A DNA stretch of 64,000 nt from Bryobacter sp. GTDB taxonomy: Bacteria > Acidobacteriota > Terriglobia > Bryobacterales > Bryobacteraceae. Made by a program: the position numbers and the translations under genes. Every line of letters begins with the position of its first letter. The first letter of the stretch is position 1. The stretch is taken from assembly GCA_022843625.1 (NCBI GenBank), contig JALHNH010000016.1:1-64000 (forward strand), given 5' to 3'. Shown here piece by piece: positions 18,390-31,309 of the stretch. The notes beneath the pieces are model-generated. The model did not search any database. It was given only the letters and a program-made list of their open reading frames with translations, and had not been told where the DNA came from.

Positions 18390-20963
18390 CTACCTGACGG
18401 GCTGTATGCCCTTGAACAAGACGATGTCGCTGGTGTTGGTGGAGCGGGCAATTGCGAGCCGTTTGCCGTCGGCCGACCAAGCGAAGTCCACGATGGCGCG
18501 ATCATCGGCGAAGTGGGTGATTTGCCTGGATGCCGATCCGTCCAATGGTTGCACCCAAAGATTGCCTCCGCTGCCATTCTCGTAATAAGCGATACCCTTC
18601 CCGTCCGGTGTAAATCGGGAAATCGGGCCGCCCTGTGGCGTTGTAAATTGTCGCACCGTCGTACAAGCAGGCAGATCGCAAATACCCAGCTGACCTCGCG
18701 TGATAGTTGAAGCGCCGAATACGACGAATTTTCCATCTGGCGAAACACTTGGGCGGAACGCAAACACCTTGGCCAGTTGCGCCGGTGGACCGCCGTCGAT
18801 CGAAACGCTCCACATGGATTGAAGGCCGCTTCGATTCGAGATGAATATTACTCTACTGTTGTCTGGCGTCAGAGTTTGCCAGACGGCGTGACCGGACACC
18901 AACTGCACAGGGTGACGACCGTCGGCATCCACTTTCCAAAGGCCCGCGCGATCGCCATTCTCGGCAGACTGGAAGATGATTGTCCGGCCATCAGAAGTTG
19001 CCGTAGGGTGGAGCCCTCTTGTGATGAACTCGTCTGACATGGTAGACGGCGTAAAGGCTGAAATCGAAGTGTGCCCGTTAGAGTAGTTGGTGTGGATGAG
19101 CCGCTCAGCGGCCCAAGATACCCCTCCTTCTCGCCCTGGCCCAGCGGCTAGAGGGAGCAACTCTGAGCCATTCTTTCCGGAAGCGTCACCGATCCAGATA
19201 CCAACGCGGGACTCTAATCGCGATGTCACGAGGCTCCTTCGATCTGCCGTAAGGCTTACGGATCCGTAGTTGTTCAAATCATTTGTCAGCCGGGAAAGCT
19301 GTCCGCCCGGGTAAGCCAAGCGCCACAACTGCGTTGGGGCGCCAGCTTCGATGGAAATGCTGGCAACGAGTGTTTCAGGATCTAGCCATGCCAGACCGGC
19401 TACTCCAATCAGTGGCAAGGTAAGGGGCAGCACTTTTTCTTTACCCGATGCGACGTCTACTGCAAGGACCTGTTGGGCTGGCACGCCTCCCGGTGCGTCG
19501 TAACCATTTACGGCGAGCACTCGGCCGTCGGGCGACCAGGCGGGTGAGCTTCCGGTAATCACAAATTGCGAGGGGGACTTCCGCGTGGCCAGTTGCCGCT
19601 CATGGGTTCCGTCAGCGTCGGCGATTATTAGAGCTGTAGCTGTATTCAGATCGATGCTACGTATGAAAGCAATGTGCTGCCCATCGGGCGACCAAGCCGA
19701 AGCGCCAACAAAGCTGTCGAGCAGCTTCTTTGGTGTTCCGCCGAGGAAAGGCACACGCCACAAGTCTGAATGAACCACGGTCATAGCAGAACGAATGAAA
19801 TCAACGAAGCCGCCGCTTGGCGATATGGTTGAAGAAAAGGAAACTATCCCCAGCTGAGGAGGGGCGAGTTGCATCTGGCTGCCGGTTTCGATTTGACGCA
19901 TCCAGAGGCTGGACGCATTGCCCTCACGCTGGGTGTACACGACGTATTTGCCGTCGGGTGAGATGCCTGGACTTGAAGCGGTGCCCGTCGAGGTTAATAG
20001 CGTGACCTGCATGTCTGCGATGGAGGAGGCTGCCGACTGCGACAAGGTGCGCCAAGGTGCTTTGAAGTAGAGTGTTGTGGTTATCGTGAGGACGCCGAGC
20101 AGAGCTGCGGCGGCCAGGCTCCAGGCGAGCCAGGGGCTGCGAGGGGCGGCTTCGAGAAGCGGCATTTCGCCGGAGCTGCTTGCGCTCCAGTCGATGGCTC
20201 GCTTCAGGTCGCGGGCGCTCTGGAAGCGGGCGTCGGGGTCTTTGGCGAGGCAGGCTTTGACGAGGCGGTTCAGGCCTTCTGGTTCGAGGGTTGGGGCTTC
20301 GCGCTCGAGGATTGCGGCGATGATGCTGGCTGGGTTTGAGCCATCGAAGGCGCGTTTGCCGGTGATCATTTCGTAGAGGACGAGGCCGAAGGAGAAGATG
20401 TCGCTGCGGGCGTCTACTTTCTTGCCTTGTGCCTGCTCAGGCGACATGTATTGCATGGTGCCGAGAATGGTTCCCTTGGCAGTGATGGTTTCCATGTCGT
20501 GCTCTTCGGCGTGGCTCTGTTCGATTTTTGCGAGACCGAAATCCAGTACCTTGAGGCCGGATTTTGTGAGCATGATGTTGCCGGGTTTGAGATCGCGATG
20601 CACGATGCCTTTGGCGTGAGCGGCTGAGAGGGCATCGGCGATTTGCGCGGCGAAGTGTAGGGCTTCCGGCATGGTGAGCTTGCCGCGCTTGAGGCGGGCG
20701 GCGAGGGTTTCTCCGTCGCACAGTTCCATGACGAGGTAATCAGGCCCGACGTCGTAGAGGTGGCAGATGTTTGAGTGGTTGAGTGCGGCGACGGCGTGGA
20801 CTTCGCGGGAGAAGCGGTCACTGAAGCTCTCGGAGTTTAGTTTGATGGCGACGTCGCGGCCCATTCTTGGGTCATGAGCACGATAGACCTCACCCATGCC
20901 GCCGGCACCGATGGACGTTACGATTTCATACGGGCCAAGTTTGGTCCCAGGTGAGAGGTACAT
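18390..20963 (-). CDS. Ser/Thr protein kinase with C-terminal TolB/WD40-like propeller (paralogue A)
   Basis: GAGGMGEVYRAHDPRMGRDVAIK, IVHRDLKPGNIML, DFGLAK; TM segment WLAWSLAAAALLGVLTITTTLYF; many SPDGKYVVY-type repeats. Confidence 0.95.
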   Translation of the reverse strand: MYLSPGTKLGPYEIVTSIGAGGMGEVYRAHDPRMGRDVAIKLNSESFSDRFSREVHAVAALNHSNICHLYDVGPDYLVMELCDGETLAARLKRGKLTMPEALHFAAQIADALSAAHAKGIVHRDLKPGNIMLTKSGLKVLDFGLAKIEQSHAEEHDMETITAKGTILGTMQYMSPEQAQGKKVDARSDIFSFGLVLYEMITGKRAFDGSNPASIIAAILEREAPTLEPEGLNRLVKACLAKDPDARFQSARDLKRAIDWSASSSGEMPLLEAAPRSPWLAWSLAAAALLGVLTITTTLYFKAPWRTLSQSAASSIADMQVTLLTSTGTASSPGISPDGKYVVYTQREGNASSLWMRQIETGSQMQLAPPQLGIVSFSSTISPSGGFVDFIRSAMTVVHSDLWRVPFLGGTPKKLLDSFVGASAWSPDGQHIAFIRSIDLNTATALIIADADGTHERQLATRKSPSQFVITGSSPAWSPDGRVLAVNGYDAPGGVPAQQVLAVDVASGKEKVLPLTLPLIGVAGLAWLDPETLVASISIEAGAPTQLWRLAYPGGQLSRLTNDLNNYGSVSLTADRRSLVTSRLESRVGIWIGDASGKNGSELLPLAAGPGREGGVSWAAERLIHTNYSNGHTSISAFTPSTMSDEFITRGLHPTATSDGRTIIFQSAENGDRAGLWKVDADGRHPVQLVSGHAVWQTLTPDNSRVIFISNRSGLQSMWSVSIDGGPPAQLAKVFAFRPSVSPDGKFVVFGASTITRGQLGICDLPACTTVRQFTTPQGGPISRFTPDGKGIAYYENGSGGNLWVQPLDGSASRQITHFADDRAIVDFAWSADGKRLAIARSTNTSDIVLFKGIQPVR
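20160..20935 (-). repeat. Direct repeat copy 1: kinase-domain coding region, near-identical to copy 2
   Basis: Visual alignment with 22800-23577 at DNA and protein level; boundaries approximate. Confidence 0.85.
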
Positions 20964-21019
20964 CTGACTTAGTCAGCCAAGTTTATCGGATTGAGGCGCT
21001 GGTTGGGAATGGAGAGGAA

Positions 21020-23605
<2,586 letters not shown>

Positions 23606-23678
23606 TGGAGTAGTTTATCGGATCATGTCCTTAAGATGCGGTCTGATGGCAGCGCTGTGATATGTTCGTCGCATCTCA

Positions 23679-25703
23679 ATGACAACTTATGTCCGCCTAT
23701 TTGCCTTAATTTCAATGGTGGCAGTCTATTGCCATGCCCAAGCTTCCCGCGAAAAGGAAACTGAGAACCGGCTGAAGGCGATTTACGAACGAGGCGAGTT
23801 TGCGGCCCGGAATTTGCAGGTGGAATGGCTGCCCGATAGTTCTGGATACACGGTGCTGGAGAGTGATCCGAATACAGGAAAAACGATGAGGGTGGACTTT
23901 GATGTTCGCAGTGGCCAGCGCATTGGATCCAAGCCCGGGGATGACATGAGGCTTGTGTCACCGGATGGTAAGCGGGTGCTGGAGTTTCAAAATCAGGAAC
24001 TTTTTGTTCGCGATCTGGAAGGCGGCCAGAGGACTCAGTTGACGAAGCGTTCCCCTGGGCGTGATCTTCGATTTCAAAACCCTCGCTGGAGCCCTGATGG
24101 GAGGCGAGTTGTGTTTGTCGAGTCTGACCTGACCGACGTGCGGCAACGCGCTGTGCTGGTGCCTGATGACCCGTCCTATCCGGGCCTGCGGCATAATCGG
24201 TTTGCTCGCGTCGGAGGAGTGATCGCAAAACTTCGAGTCGGTGTAGTGGATTTGGGTGGGACGAGTGTGTCGTGGCTGCCTATCGAATCGCCACAAGAAG
24301 GGATGTATTTGGGCCAGGTGGATTGGGCTCGAAATTCTGATGAGGTGCTGGTTGAAAAGTTCAGTAGATTTCGGGATGAGCGCGAGTTTCTGCTGGTGCA
24401 GCCCAAGGGTGAGGTGAAGCGGATTTATCGCGAAGTGAATGATGCGTGGGTGGAATCAAGCGAAGGGAAGAATTCGGGACTGGTGTGGCTTCGGGGCGGG
24501 AAGGCTTTTGTAGTTGTGAGTGAGAAAGATGGCTGGCGTCATGCTTTCCTCTACTCTCGCGAAGGCAAGGAACTCTATTTACTGACTCCCGGTGAATACG
24601 ACATGATTGACCGCAGTGCCATTGATGAGGCCGGGGGTTGGTATTACTTCTATGCCTCACCTCGCAATGGGACTCAGAAATATCTGTATCGTGTGCCGCT
24701 GGATGGGTCGGGCAAGCTGGAGCGTATTACGCCCGAGGATCAGCCGGGGACGCACAGCTATGAGTTTTCGCCCGATGCCAAGTGGGCCATTCATAGTTAC
24801 TCAACAGCGGATTCTCCGCCGCTGGTTGAGATTGTGGAACTACCGAAACACCGGGTGCTTCGAGTTCTTGAGACCAACAGCAAAATCCGCGAGCGGATGA
24901 AGGAATTTGTGTCGCGACCGACTGAGTATCTACAACTGGATATTGGCAAGGGAATCAGTTTCGATGCATGGCTGCTGAAGCCGAAAGACTTTGACGCTTC
25001 GAAGAAGTATCCGGTCTTCATCTATGTTTACGGTGAGCCGCATGCTCAGACGGTGCTGGATGAATGGGATAAGTCTCACGCGAGATTTCATCGTTTGGTG
25101 GCGGATTTGGGGTATCTTGTGGTGTCGATCGATAATCGGGGCACGCCAGCGCCTAAGGGAGCTGCCTGGCGGCGGGCGATATTTGGGAGTCTTGGGCCAC
25201 TCTCGACAGAGGAGCAAGAAGCGGGGTTGAAAGCGTTGGCCAGGATGCGGCCTTATGTCGATCTGACACGGGTTGGGATTTGGGGACGGAGCGGTGGCGG
25301 AACGAACACACTGAATGCTTTGTTTCGCAAGCCGGATTCGTATCAGGTGGGTATCTCGCTGGTGCCCAAGCCGCAGCCTCATCTTTACAATGCCTGGTTT
25401 CAGGAGATGTTCATGCGGACGCGCGAGGTGAATCCAGAAGGGTATGCGCGGGCGGCGTCTATTAATTTCGCTGAAGGCCTGAAGGGCAAGCTGCTGATTG
25501 TTAGCGGCTCGGGGGAGACCAATACTCACATCCAGATTGTTGAAGGACTGGTGGACCGGCTAGTTGAACTCGGCAAGCCCTTTGACTACATGGTTTATCC
25601 CAACCGGGATCACAGCCTGAGTGATGGCAAAGGGACGGATGTGCACCTTCGAATGCTGATGATCCGGTACTTGCTTCAGAATCTTCCCGCTGGGCCTCAG
25701 TAG
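23679..25703 (+). CDS. S9-family (prolyl oligopeptidase-like) peptidase, secreted
   Basis: Signal peptide; TolB-like N-domain; GIWGRSGGGTNTLNALF (serine elbow GRSGGG); YPNRDHSLSDG with catalytic-type His. Confidence 0.85.
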   Translation: MTTYVRLFALISMVAVYCHAQASREKETENRLKAIYERGEFAARNLQVEWLPDSSGYTVLESDPNTGKTMRVDFDVRSGQRIGSKPGDDMRLVSPDGKRVLEFQNQELFVRDLEGGQRTQLTKRSPGRDLRFQNPRWSPDGRRVVFVESDLTDVRQRAVLVPDDPSYPGLRHNRFARVGGVIAKLRVGVVDLGGTSVSWLPIESPQEGMYLGQVDWARNSDEVLVEKFSRFRDEREFLLVQPKGEVKRIYREVNDAWVESSEGKNSGLVWLRGGKAFVVVSEKDGWRHAFLYSREGKELYLLTPGEYDMIDRSAIDEAGGWYYFYASPRNGTQKYLYRVPLDGSGKLERITPEDQPGTHSYEFSPDAKWAIHSYSTADSPPLVEIVELPKHRVLRVLETNSKIRERMKEFVSRPTEYLQLDIGKGISFDAWLLKPKDFDASKKYPVFIYVYGEPHAQTVLDEWDKSHARFHRLVADLGYLVVSIDNRGTPAPKGAAWRRAIFGSLGPLSTEEQEAGLKALARMRPYVDLTRVGIWGRSGGGTNTLNALFRKPDSYQVGISLVPKPQPHLYNAWFQEMFMRTREVNPEGYARAASINFAEGLKGKLLIVSGSGETNTHIQIVEGLVDRLVELGKPFDYMVYPNRDHSLSDGKGTDVHLRMLMIRYLLQNLPAGPQ

Positions 25704-25708
25704 CCTGA

Positions 25709-27121
25709 TTAGCGGAGCAGGTCCTTCATGATTCGGCCTTCATCGGTGGGGCCGATCAGGCGCTGGTTCAGGCCCTGGAAGGGATAGTGGAGCCGGTAGG
25801 GGTCGAGGCCTATTTGCTGCAGGATGGTGGCTTGCAGGTCGCGCGGGGTCATTTTGTCTTTTGTGACGTAGTAACCGATGTCGTCGGTCTCGCCGAAGTT
25901 GAAGCCTCGCTTGAGGCCAGCGCCGGCCAGCATCATGGTGAAGGCGTGGGGATGGTGATCTCGCCCAAGGTAAGGGCCCTCGACCCCACCGCGATTTTCT
26001 CGCATCGGTGTGCGGCCGAACTCACCGCCGAAGACGATCAGGGTCTGATCAAATAAGCCGCGCTCTTTGAGGTCCTGAATGAGGGCTTTGAGCGGCTGGT
26101 CGACGGATTTGGCTTGCGGCTGGAGGGCATAGCGGATGTCTTCGCGCCGGCTGGAGCCGTGATGATCCCAGCCCCAGTGGTACAACTGCACGAAGCGAAC
26201 CCCGTTTTCGACCAGACGCCGGGCGAGCAGACAGTTGTTGGCGAAGCTGACTTTGCCGGGCTCGGTGCCGTAGGCCTGGTGGACGGCTTCTTTCTCTTTG
26301 CTGATGTCCATGACCTTCGGCACTGCAATCTGCATGCGGAAGGCCAGCTCATACTGCGCCATGCGGGAATCGATCTCGGGGTCGCCGGCTTGTTGCTTTT
26401 CTATGGCGTTGAGGTCGTTGAGGGTGTCGAGAGTTTTGCGTCGCAAGCTGCGGGTCATGCCCTCGGGCTCGCTGAGAAACAAGACGGGATCACCCTGAGA
26501 GCGGCAGTGGACGCCCTGATAGACGCTGGGAAGGAAGCCACTGCCCCAGAGGCTTTTGCCGCCGTCGGGATTGTTGCCGCCGCTGGTCAAGACTACGAAG
26601 CCGGGTAGGTCAGCATTTTCGGTGCCGAGACCGTAGGTGGCCCAGGCACCCATGGACGCGTAGCCAAAACGCGGGTTGCCTGTTTGGACAAAGAGCTGGG
26701 CGGGGGCGTGATTGAATTGATCGGTGCTCATGGAGTGCACCATCGTCACGTCATCGACAACTTGTGAGAAGTGCGGGAGCAGTTCGCTGATCCAGGTGCC
26801 GGACTGGCCGTGTTGCTTGAACTGATAGGGCGTGCCGAGCATGTTGGGGACGCCCTTGATGAAGGCGAAGCGCTTGCCCTTGAGTAACTCGTCGGGGCAG
26901 GGTTTGCCGTTGTACTTCTGCAGCTCTGGCTTGTAGTCGAAGAGTTCCAACTGGCTGGGAGAACCGGCCATGTGGAGATAGATTATGGACTTGGCTTTGG
27001 CATTGGGTAAGCGGGCGCCTTCCTGGGCTCCGGCCAGGAACATGGGGGCAAGGCCGAGAGAGCATTGGCGGAGGAAGTGGCGCCGGGTGGCTTGTTTGAC
27101 GGAGTTCAGGGTGTCTTGCAT
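25709..27121 (-). CDS. DUF1501 protein (sulfatase-like fold) with Tat-like leader
   Basis: RRHFLRQCSLGLAPMFLAG leader; KSIIYLHMAGSPSQLELFDYKP; VFGGEFGRTPMRENRGGVEGPYLGRDHHPHAFTMMLAGAGLKRG. Confidence 0.92.
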   Translation of the reverse strand: MQDTLNSVKQATRRHFLRQCSLGLAPMFLAGAQEGARLPNAKAKSIIYLHMAGSPSQLELFDYKPELQKYNGKPCPDELLKGKRFAFIKGVPNMLGTPYQFKQHGQSGTWISELLPHFSQVVDDVTMVHSMSTDQFNHAPAQLFVQTGNPRFGYASMGAWATYGLGTENADLPGFVVLTSGGNNPDGGKSLWGSGFLPSVYQGVHCRSQGDPVLFLSEPEGMTRSLRRKTLDTLNDLNAIEKQQAGDPEIDSRMAQYELAFRMQIAVPKVMDISKEKEAVHQAYGTEPGKVSFANNCLLARRLVENGVRFVQLYHWGWDHHGSSRREDIRYALQPQAKSVDQPLKALIQDLKERGLFDQTLIVFGGEFGRTPMRENRGGVEGPYLGRDHHPHAFTMMLAGAGLKRGFNFGETDDIGYYVTKDKMTPRDLQATILQQIGLDPYRLHYPFQGLNQRLIGPTDEGRIMKDLLR

Positions 27122-27126
27122 GGTGG

Positions 27127-29757
27127 TTAGCGCCTTGTTAGTGCTTCGTCGAGATTTAATACAGTGTTTGCCACGACGACCCAGGCAGCGCGGGCGGCAT
27201 CGAGCCTGGTGGGCTTGCTGAGGTCGAGAGGAGCTGTGGCAACTAGGCCAGCGTCGAAGAAGGCGTTGCCGTTGTTGTTGCGGGTGGCTTTGATTGCGAT
27301 TACGTTGCGGCCGGGCTTGAAGGCTTTCTGGCCTGGTTCTGTCAGATCGTATTCGAAGTGGCCGGCACGTTCGTAGACGTTGTTGGTGAGGGCGGGGACG
27401 CCGTTGACCCAGATTTCGAAGGAAGTGTTGGCGCGGATGGGAACCCTGAATTCCGAGGGCATGCGCTCGGGCAGGTCGAAGGCGATGCGGAGGAAAATGC
27501 TCTCGGTGTTCCAGGGGCTCTTGAGGGGAGTGGCCTGGGCGGACGGGGTGTCGGGCTTTTCGAAGTATCCGAAATAGCCGGGACCGCTCTTCCAGCCGGA
27601 GTCGTCAAAGGCGGCCTCCTGCCAGTCTTTGGCTGGCTCTGAGATGGCGAAGCGCCATTCGCGGGGAGAAGTGCGGGCGTCGGGAATGATGGTGAGGGGG
27701 CGGTCTTCTTTGTAGAGCACTTCACCGAAGCGGACGAGCTTTTGGGCGTTGTCTGGGTTGGCACGCAGTTCGGCTTCGGATTGCTTCCAGAGAGCTTGAA
27801 GGCGTTGCTGTTCAACGCGCGAGGGCGAGCGCAGGAGTACGGATTCGAAAATGGCTTTGGCTGGATCGCGGGGCGAGGTCTCGAGTGCCTGCTGTGCGAG
27901 ACGCTGGGCTGCTTCCATGAAGGTGGGGTCGTTCAGGGTGGTTAGAGCTTGTAGAGGAGTGTTGGTGCGGATGCGGCGGATGGTACATGTCTCGCCGGTG
28001 GGCGCGTCGAAATTGGTCATCGAAGGGTAGGCACTGGTGCGGCGCATGAAGGTGTAGAGTGCGCGGCGGTAGCGATCGTCACCTTTGGAGGTCTTCCAGG
28101 ATTCTCCGTTGTAGACGACTTGCCAGACGCCCTCGGGTTGCCAGGGCATCACTGGTGGGCCGTAGGCTTTTGTGCTGAGGAGGCCGGCGGAGGCGAGCGC
28201 CTGATCTCGCACGGATTCGGCATCAAGACGGAAGCGAGCGCCGCGAGCGTACCACTGATTCTGCGGGTCTCGCTTAAGGAGTTCTGGCGAGACGGCGGAG
28301 GACTGTTGGTAGGTGGCGCTCATTACGATCATCTTGAGGAGTGCCTTCATGTCCCAGGTCTTTTGGAATTCGACGGCCATCCAATCAAGGAGTTCGGGAT
28401 GTGTGGGCGGGGTGCCCTGGCGGCCGAAGTCTTCTTCTGTTTCGACAAGGCCGCGGCCCATGACGCGGCTCCAGAAACGGTTGACGGTGACGCGAGCCGT
28501 GAGCGGGTTTTGCGGGCTCATCAGCCAGCGGGCGAAGCCGAGACGGTTGCGGGGAGCATCGGCGGGCATGGCGTGGAGGAAGGCCGGGGTTGCGGCTTGC
28601 ACCTCGTCGCCGGGGGTGAGAAAGTTGCCACGGTCGAAGATGCGGGTTTTGCGTTGCTTGTCTGCAGGCAGTTCCCGCAGCACCAGGGTGGAGGTGGAGT
28701 TGGTTAGTTTGAGGACTGGCCTGTCGGAGGGATGGTCGTTGTCTTCGGTCTGGTTGAGGAAGGCATAGAGCTGATAGAACTCTTTGTGCGAGAGCGGATC
28801 GTATTTGTGGGAGTGGCACTGGGCACAGCCCCAGGTCTGACCCATCCAGACCTGACCGGTGGTGGCGATGCGGTCTCGAATGGCGAGGTCGCGGAATTCT
28901 TCGTCGTCGGTGCCGCCTTCGGTGTTGGTCATGGTGTTGCGATGGAAGCCGGTGGCAACCAGGTCGTCGACGGAAGGATCGGGGAGCAGGTCGCCAGCGA
29001 GTTGGGCGATGGAGAACTGGTCGAAGGGCAGGTTGTCGTTGAAGGCGCGAATGACCCAGTCGCGATAGGGCCAGATGGAGCGGCGGCTGTCTTTCTCATA
29101 GCCCTGGGTGTCGGCGTAGCGGGCGAGGTCGAGCCAGATCTTGGCCCAGCGCTCGCCGTAAGCGGGACTGGCCAGCAGGGTGTCGACATATTCTTCGAAG
29201 CCTTTGGCACTGGGGTTGGCGAGGTACTTTTTGAGGGTGGTGGGATTGGGCGGGAGGCCGGTAAGGTCGAGGGCGGCTCTGCGGGCTAGAGTTGGAGCGT
29301 CGGCGGTGATTGAGGGAGTGAGGGACAAGGTGTCGAGTTTGGCGAGGATGAAATGATCGATCGCGTTCTTTGGCCAGGCCGGATTTTTCACTGGTGGGAA
29401 CGCAACCTTTTGTGGTTTCTCGTATGCCCAGTGAGCGGTGTAGGTGGCACCGGCATCGATCCAGTTTTTTAACGCGTCGACTTCAGCGGGGGTTAGGCGT
29501 GGACCCGATGGTGGCATTGGCCGTTTGGGATCTGTGATGCGGGCAATGAGTTTGGATTCTGCGCTGCGGCCGGGTATGATGGCGCCCTTCTGTGTCGCGC
29601 CCTCGGCGGTATCGAGACGTAAGCCTGCCATGCGGCTGGCTTCGTCAGGGCCGTGGCAGGCGAGGCAGCGTTTGCTGAGGATGGGCCGGATGTCGGTTTG
29701 GAAGTTCGGCTGAGCTTGCAGGGAGGTCAGGAAAAGAAACGCGAGCAGCGGGCGCAT
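27127..29757 (-). CDS. PSD1 / DUF1549-DUF1553 planctomycete-type cytochrome protein
   Basis: FQTDIRPILSKRCLACHGPDEASRMAGLRLDT heme-site N-domain; FNDNLPFDQFSIAQLAGDLLP; NRFWSRVMGRGLVETEEDFGRQGTPPTHPELLDW. Confidence 0.93.
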   Translation of the reverse strand: MRPLLAFLFLTSLQAQPNFQTDIRPILSKRCLACHGPDEASRMAGLRLDTAEGATQKGAIIPGRSAESKLIARITDPKRPMPPSGPRLTPAEVDALKNWIDAGATYTAHWAYEKPQKVAFPPVKNPAWPKNAIDHFILAKLDTLSLTPSITADAPTLARRAALDLTGLPPNPTTLKKYLANPSAKGFEEYVDTLLASPAYGERWAKIWLDLARYADTQGYEKDSRRSIWPYRDWVIRAFNDNLPFDQFSIAQLAGDLLPDPSVDDLVATGFHRNTMTNTEGGTDDEEFRDLAIRDRIATTGQVWMGQTWGCAQCHSHKYDPLSHKEFYQLYAFLNQTEDNDHPSDRPVLKLTNSTSTLVLRELPADKQRKTRIFDRGNFLTPGDEVQAATPAFLHAMPADAPRNRLGFARWLMSPQNPLTARVTVNRFWSRVMGRGLVETEEDFGRQGTPPTHPELLDWMAVEFQKTWDMKALLKMIVMSATYQQSSAVSPELLKRDPQNQWYARGARFRLDAESVRDQALASAGLLSTKAYGPPVMPWQPEGVWQVVYNGESWKTSKGDDRYRRALYTFMRRTSAYPSMTNFDAPTGETCTIRRIRTNTPLQALTTLNDPTFMEAAQRLAQQALETSPRDPAKAIFESVLLRSPSRVEQQRLQALWKQSEAELRANPDNAQKLVRFGEVLYKEDRPLTIIPDARTSPREWRFAISEPAKDWQEAAFDDSGWKSGPGYFGYFEKPDTPSAQATPLKSPWNTESIFLRIAFDLPERMPSEFRVPIRANTSFEIWVNGVPALTNNVYERAGHFEYDLTEPGQKAFKPGRNVIAIKATRNNNGNAFFDAGLVATAPLDLSKPTRLDAARAAWVVVANTVLNLDEALTRR

Positions 29758-29832
29758 ATGGCATAGGCTATCAAACGCGGCCTCGAGTCGTTTTCTACTT
29801 TAGGCGGGCAAAGATGTTAATTTGGTCTGGCA

Positions 29833-31308
29833 ATGATACGGATGAAATTCGAGTTGGCGGCTGGGTTGCTGGTGGTTTTGACTGCAAGCGGGCAGGGCTT
29901 TAAGCCTGAGATTCCGAAGGTTTGGGATGAGGAAGCTGTGGAGCGGTTTGAGTTGCCGCTGGCGCAGCGGGATCGCTCGCCGAAGCATATGAGCTCCTCG
30001 GAATACTATGCGCTGAAGGTGCGTCCGATTTATAAGACTTATCCGATGTATGAGGCGGGGAAGGAGCCGGCCGGGTATCTTGACTGGTTGAAGCAACAGG
30101 AGCCGGAGGTGGTGTTTGACCCGGCTAAGCTTAAGACCAAAGAGGACTGGATTGCGGCTGGGAAGCTGGTGTTTGAACATGAGCCGCTTGTGTTTCCGCT
30201 GCCGATGAACGGGGTGTTTTTCAAGACTCCTTTGCCAGCTTCGAAGGAAGGCGTGCTGCCGGACTTCATCCCGGGTAATCGCTACATCATTCGCAAGAAG
30301 GGTGTGCTTGAGGTTGGTATCAATTCCTGTTCGGGCTGCCATACGCGGGTGATGCCGGATGGGAGTTATTTGGCTGGTGCGCAGGGAGTGGTGGATTTTC
30401 GCAATGATGAGGCGACGATAGAGCGGGTGAAGAATATTAAGCCTGAGGTGCTTGCGCGGCGACGGGAATCGGCCTGGGTTTTGTTTGGTGCGCCCTGGGT
30501 GGAGAGTAAGGAACAGTTTTTTGAGCGGCTGTCGAAGGAGGAGCTGGTGCGGCAAGTAGCCGCTAGCCACTCTGGCGTGATTGCGCGGCAGGGAACCAGC
30601 GGGAGCCATCCGCCCCATATCCCCTCGTTGATTGGTGTGAAGAATCACAAGTATCTCGATTCCACTGGCTTTGGAAGGCATCGGTCGATTGGGGATCTGG
30701 CTCGTTATGCAGTTACGAATCAGGGGCTCGATACGATGGCGCATTATGGGGATTTTCAGCCGAGTGTGAATGAGACTCCGTTTAGCTCTGAGAAGGGGAC
30801 TCGGTATAGCGATGAGCAGTTGTATGCGCTGGCGCTTTATATCTATTCGCTTGAGCCGCCGAAGAATCCAAACCCGGTAGATGATTTGGCCAAGCGCGGG
30901 CAGAAGGTGTTTTCGCGGCAGGGTTGTGCGGGGTGCCATACGCCTCCGCTCTATACGAATAACAAGCTGACGCCGGCTAAGGGCTTTACTGTGCCGGCGG
31001 ATTTGCGCAAGACCGATGAGATTTTGGACGTGAGTGTTGGGACGGATACGACGCTTGCGCTGAAGGCCCGGCGTGGGACTGGTTTTTATAAGGTGCCTTC
31101 GTTGCGTGGGGTCTGGTACCGGAATGCGTTTGGGCACGGCGGGTGGGTGGATACGCTTGAGGAGTGGTTTGATCCGGAGCGGGTGAAGAGTGATTATGTG
31201 CCCAAGGGTTACTGGATGCAGCCGGGGCCGGTGGAGGGGCATGAGTTTGGATTGAAGCTGTCGCCGGAGGATCGCAAGGCGCTGATTGCGTTTTTGAAGA
31301 CGCTGTAG
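29833..31308 (+). CDS. Di-heme c-type cytochrome-like protein, secreted
   Basis: Signal peptide; two CxxCH motifs (CSGCH, CAGCH). Confidence 0.85.
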   Translation: MIRMKFELAAGLLVVLTASGQGFKPEIPKVWDEEAVERFELPLAQRDRSPKHMSSSEYYALKVRPIYKTYPMYEAGKEPAGYLDWLKQQEPEVVFDPAKLKTKEDWIAAGKLVFEHEPLVFPLPMNGVFFKTPLPASKEGVLPDFIPGNRYIIRKKGVLEVGINSCSGCHTRVMPDGSYLAGAQGVVDFRNDEATIERVKNIKPEVLARRRESAWVLFGAPWVESKEQFFERLSKEELVRQVAASHSGVIARQGTSGSHPPHIPSLIGVKNHKYLDSTGFGRHRSIGDLARYAVTNQGLDTMAHYGDFQPSVNETPFSSEKGTRYSDEQLYALALYIYSLEPPKNPNPVDDLAKRGQKVFSRQGCAGCHTPPLYTNNKLTPAKGFTVPADLRKTDEILDVSVGTDTTLALKARRGTGFYKVPSLRGVWYRNAFGHGGWVDTLEEWFDPERVKSDYVPKGYWMQPGPVEGHEFGLKLSPEDRKALIAFLKTL

Positions 31309-31309
31309 G

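Noticed and set aside
29800-31242. 480-aa minus-strand ORF opposite the di-heme cytochrome gene
   Set aside because: Same antisense artefact; the sense strand has a signal peptide and two CxxCH motifs.
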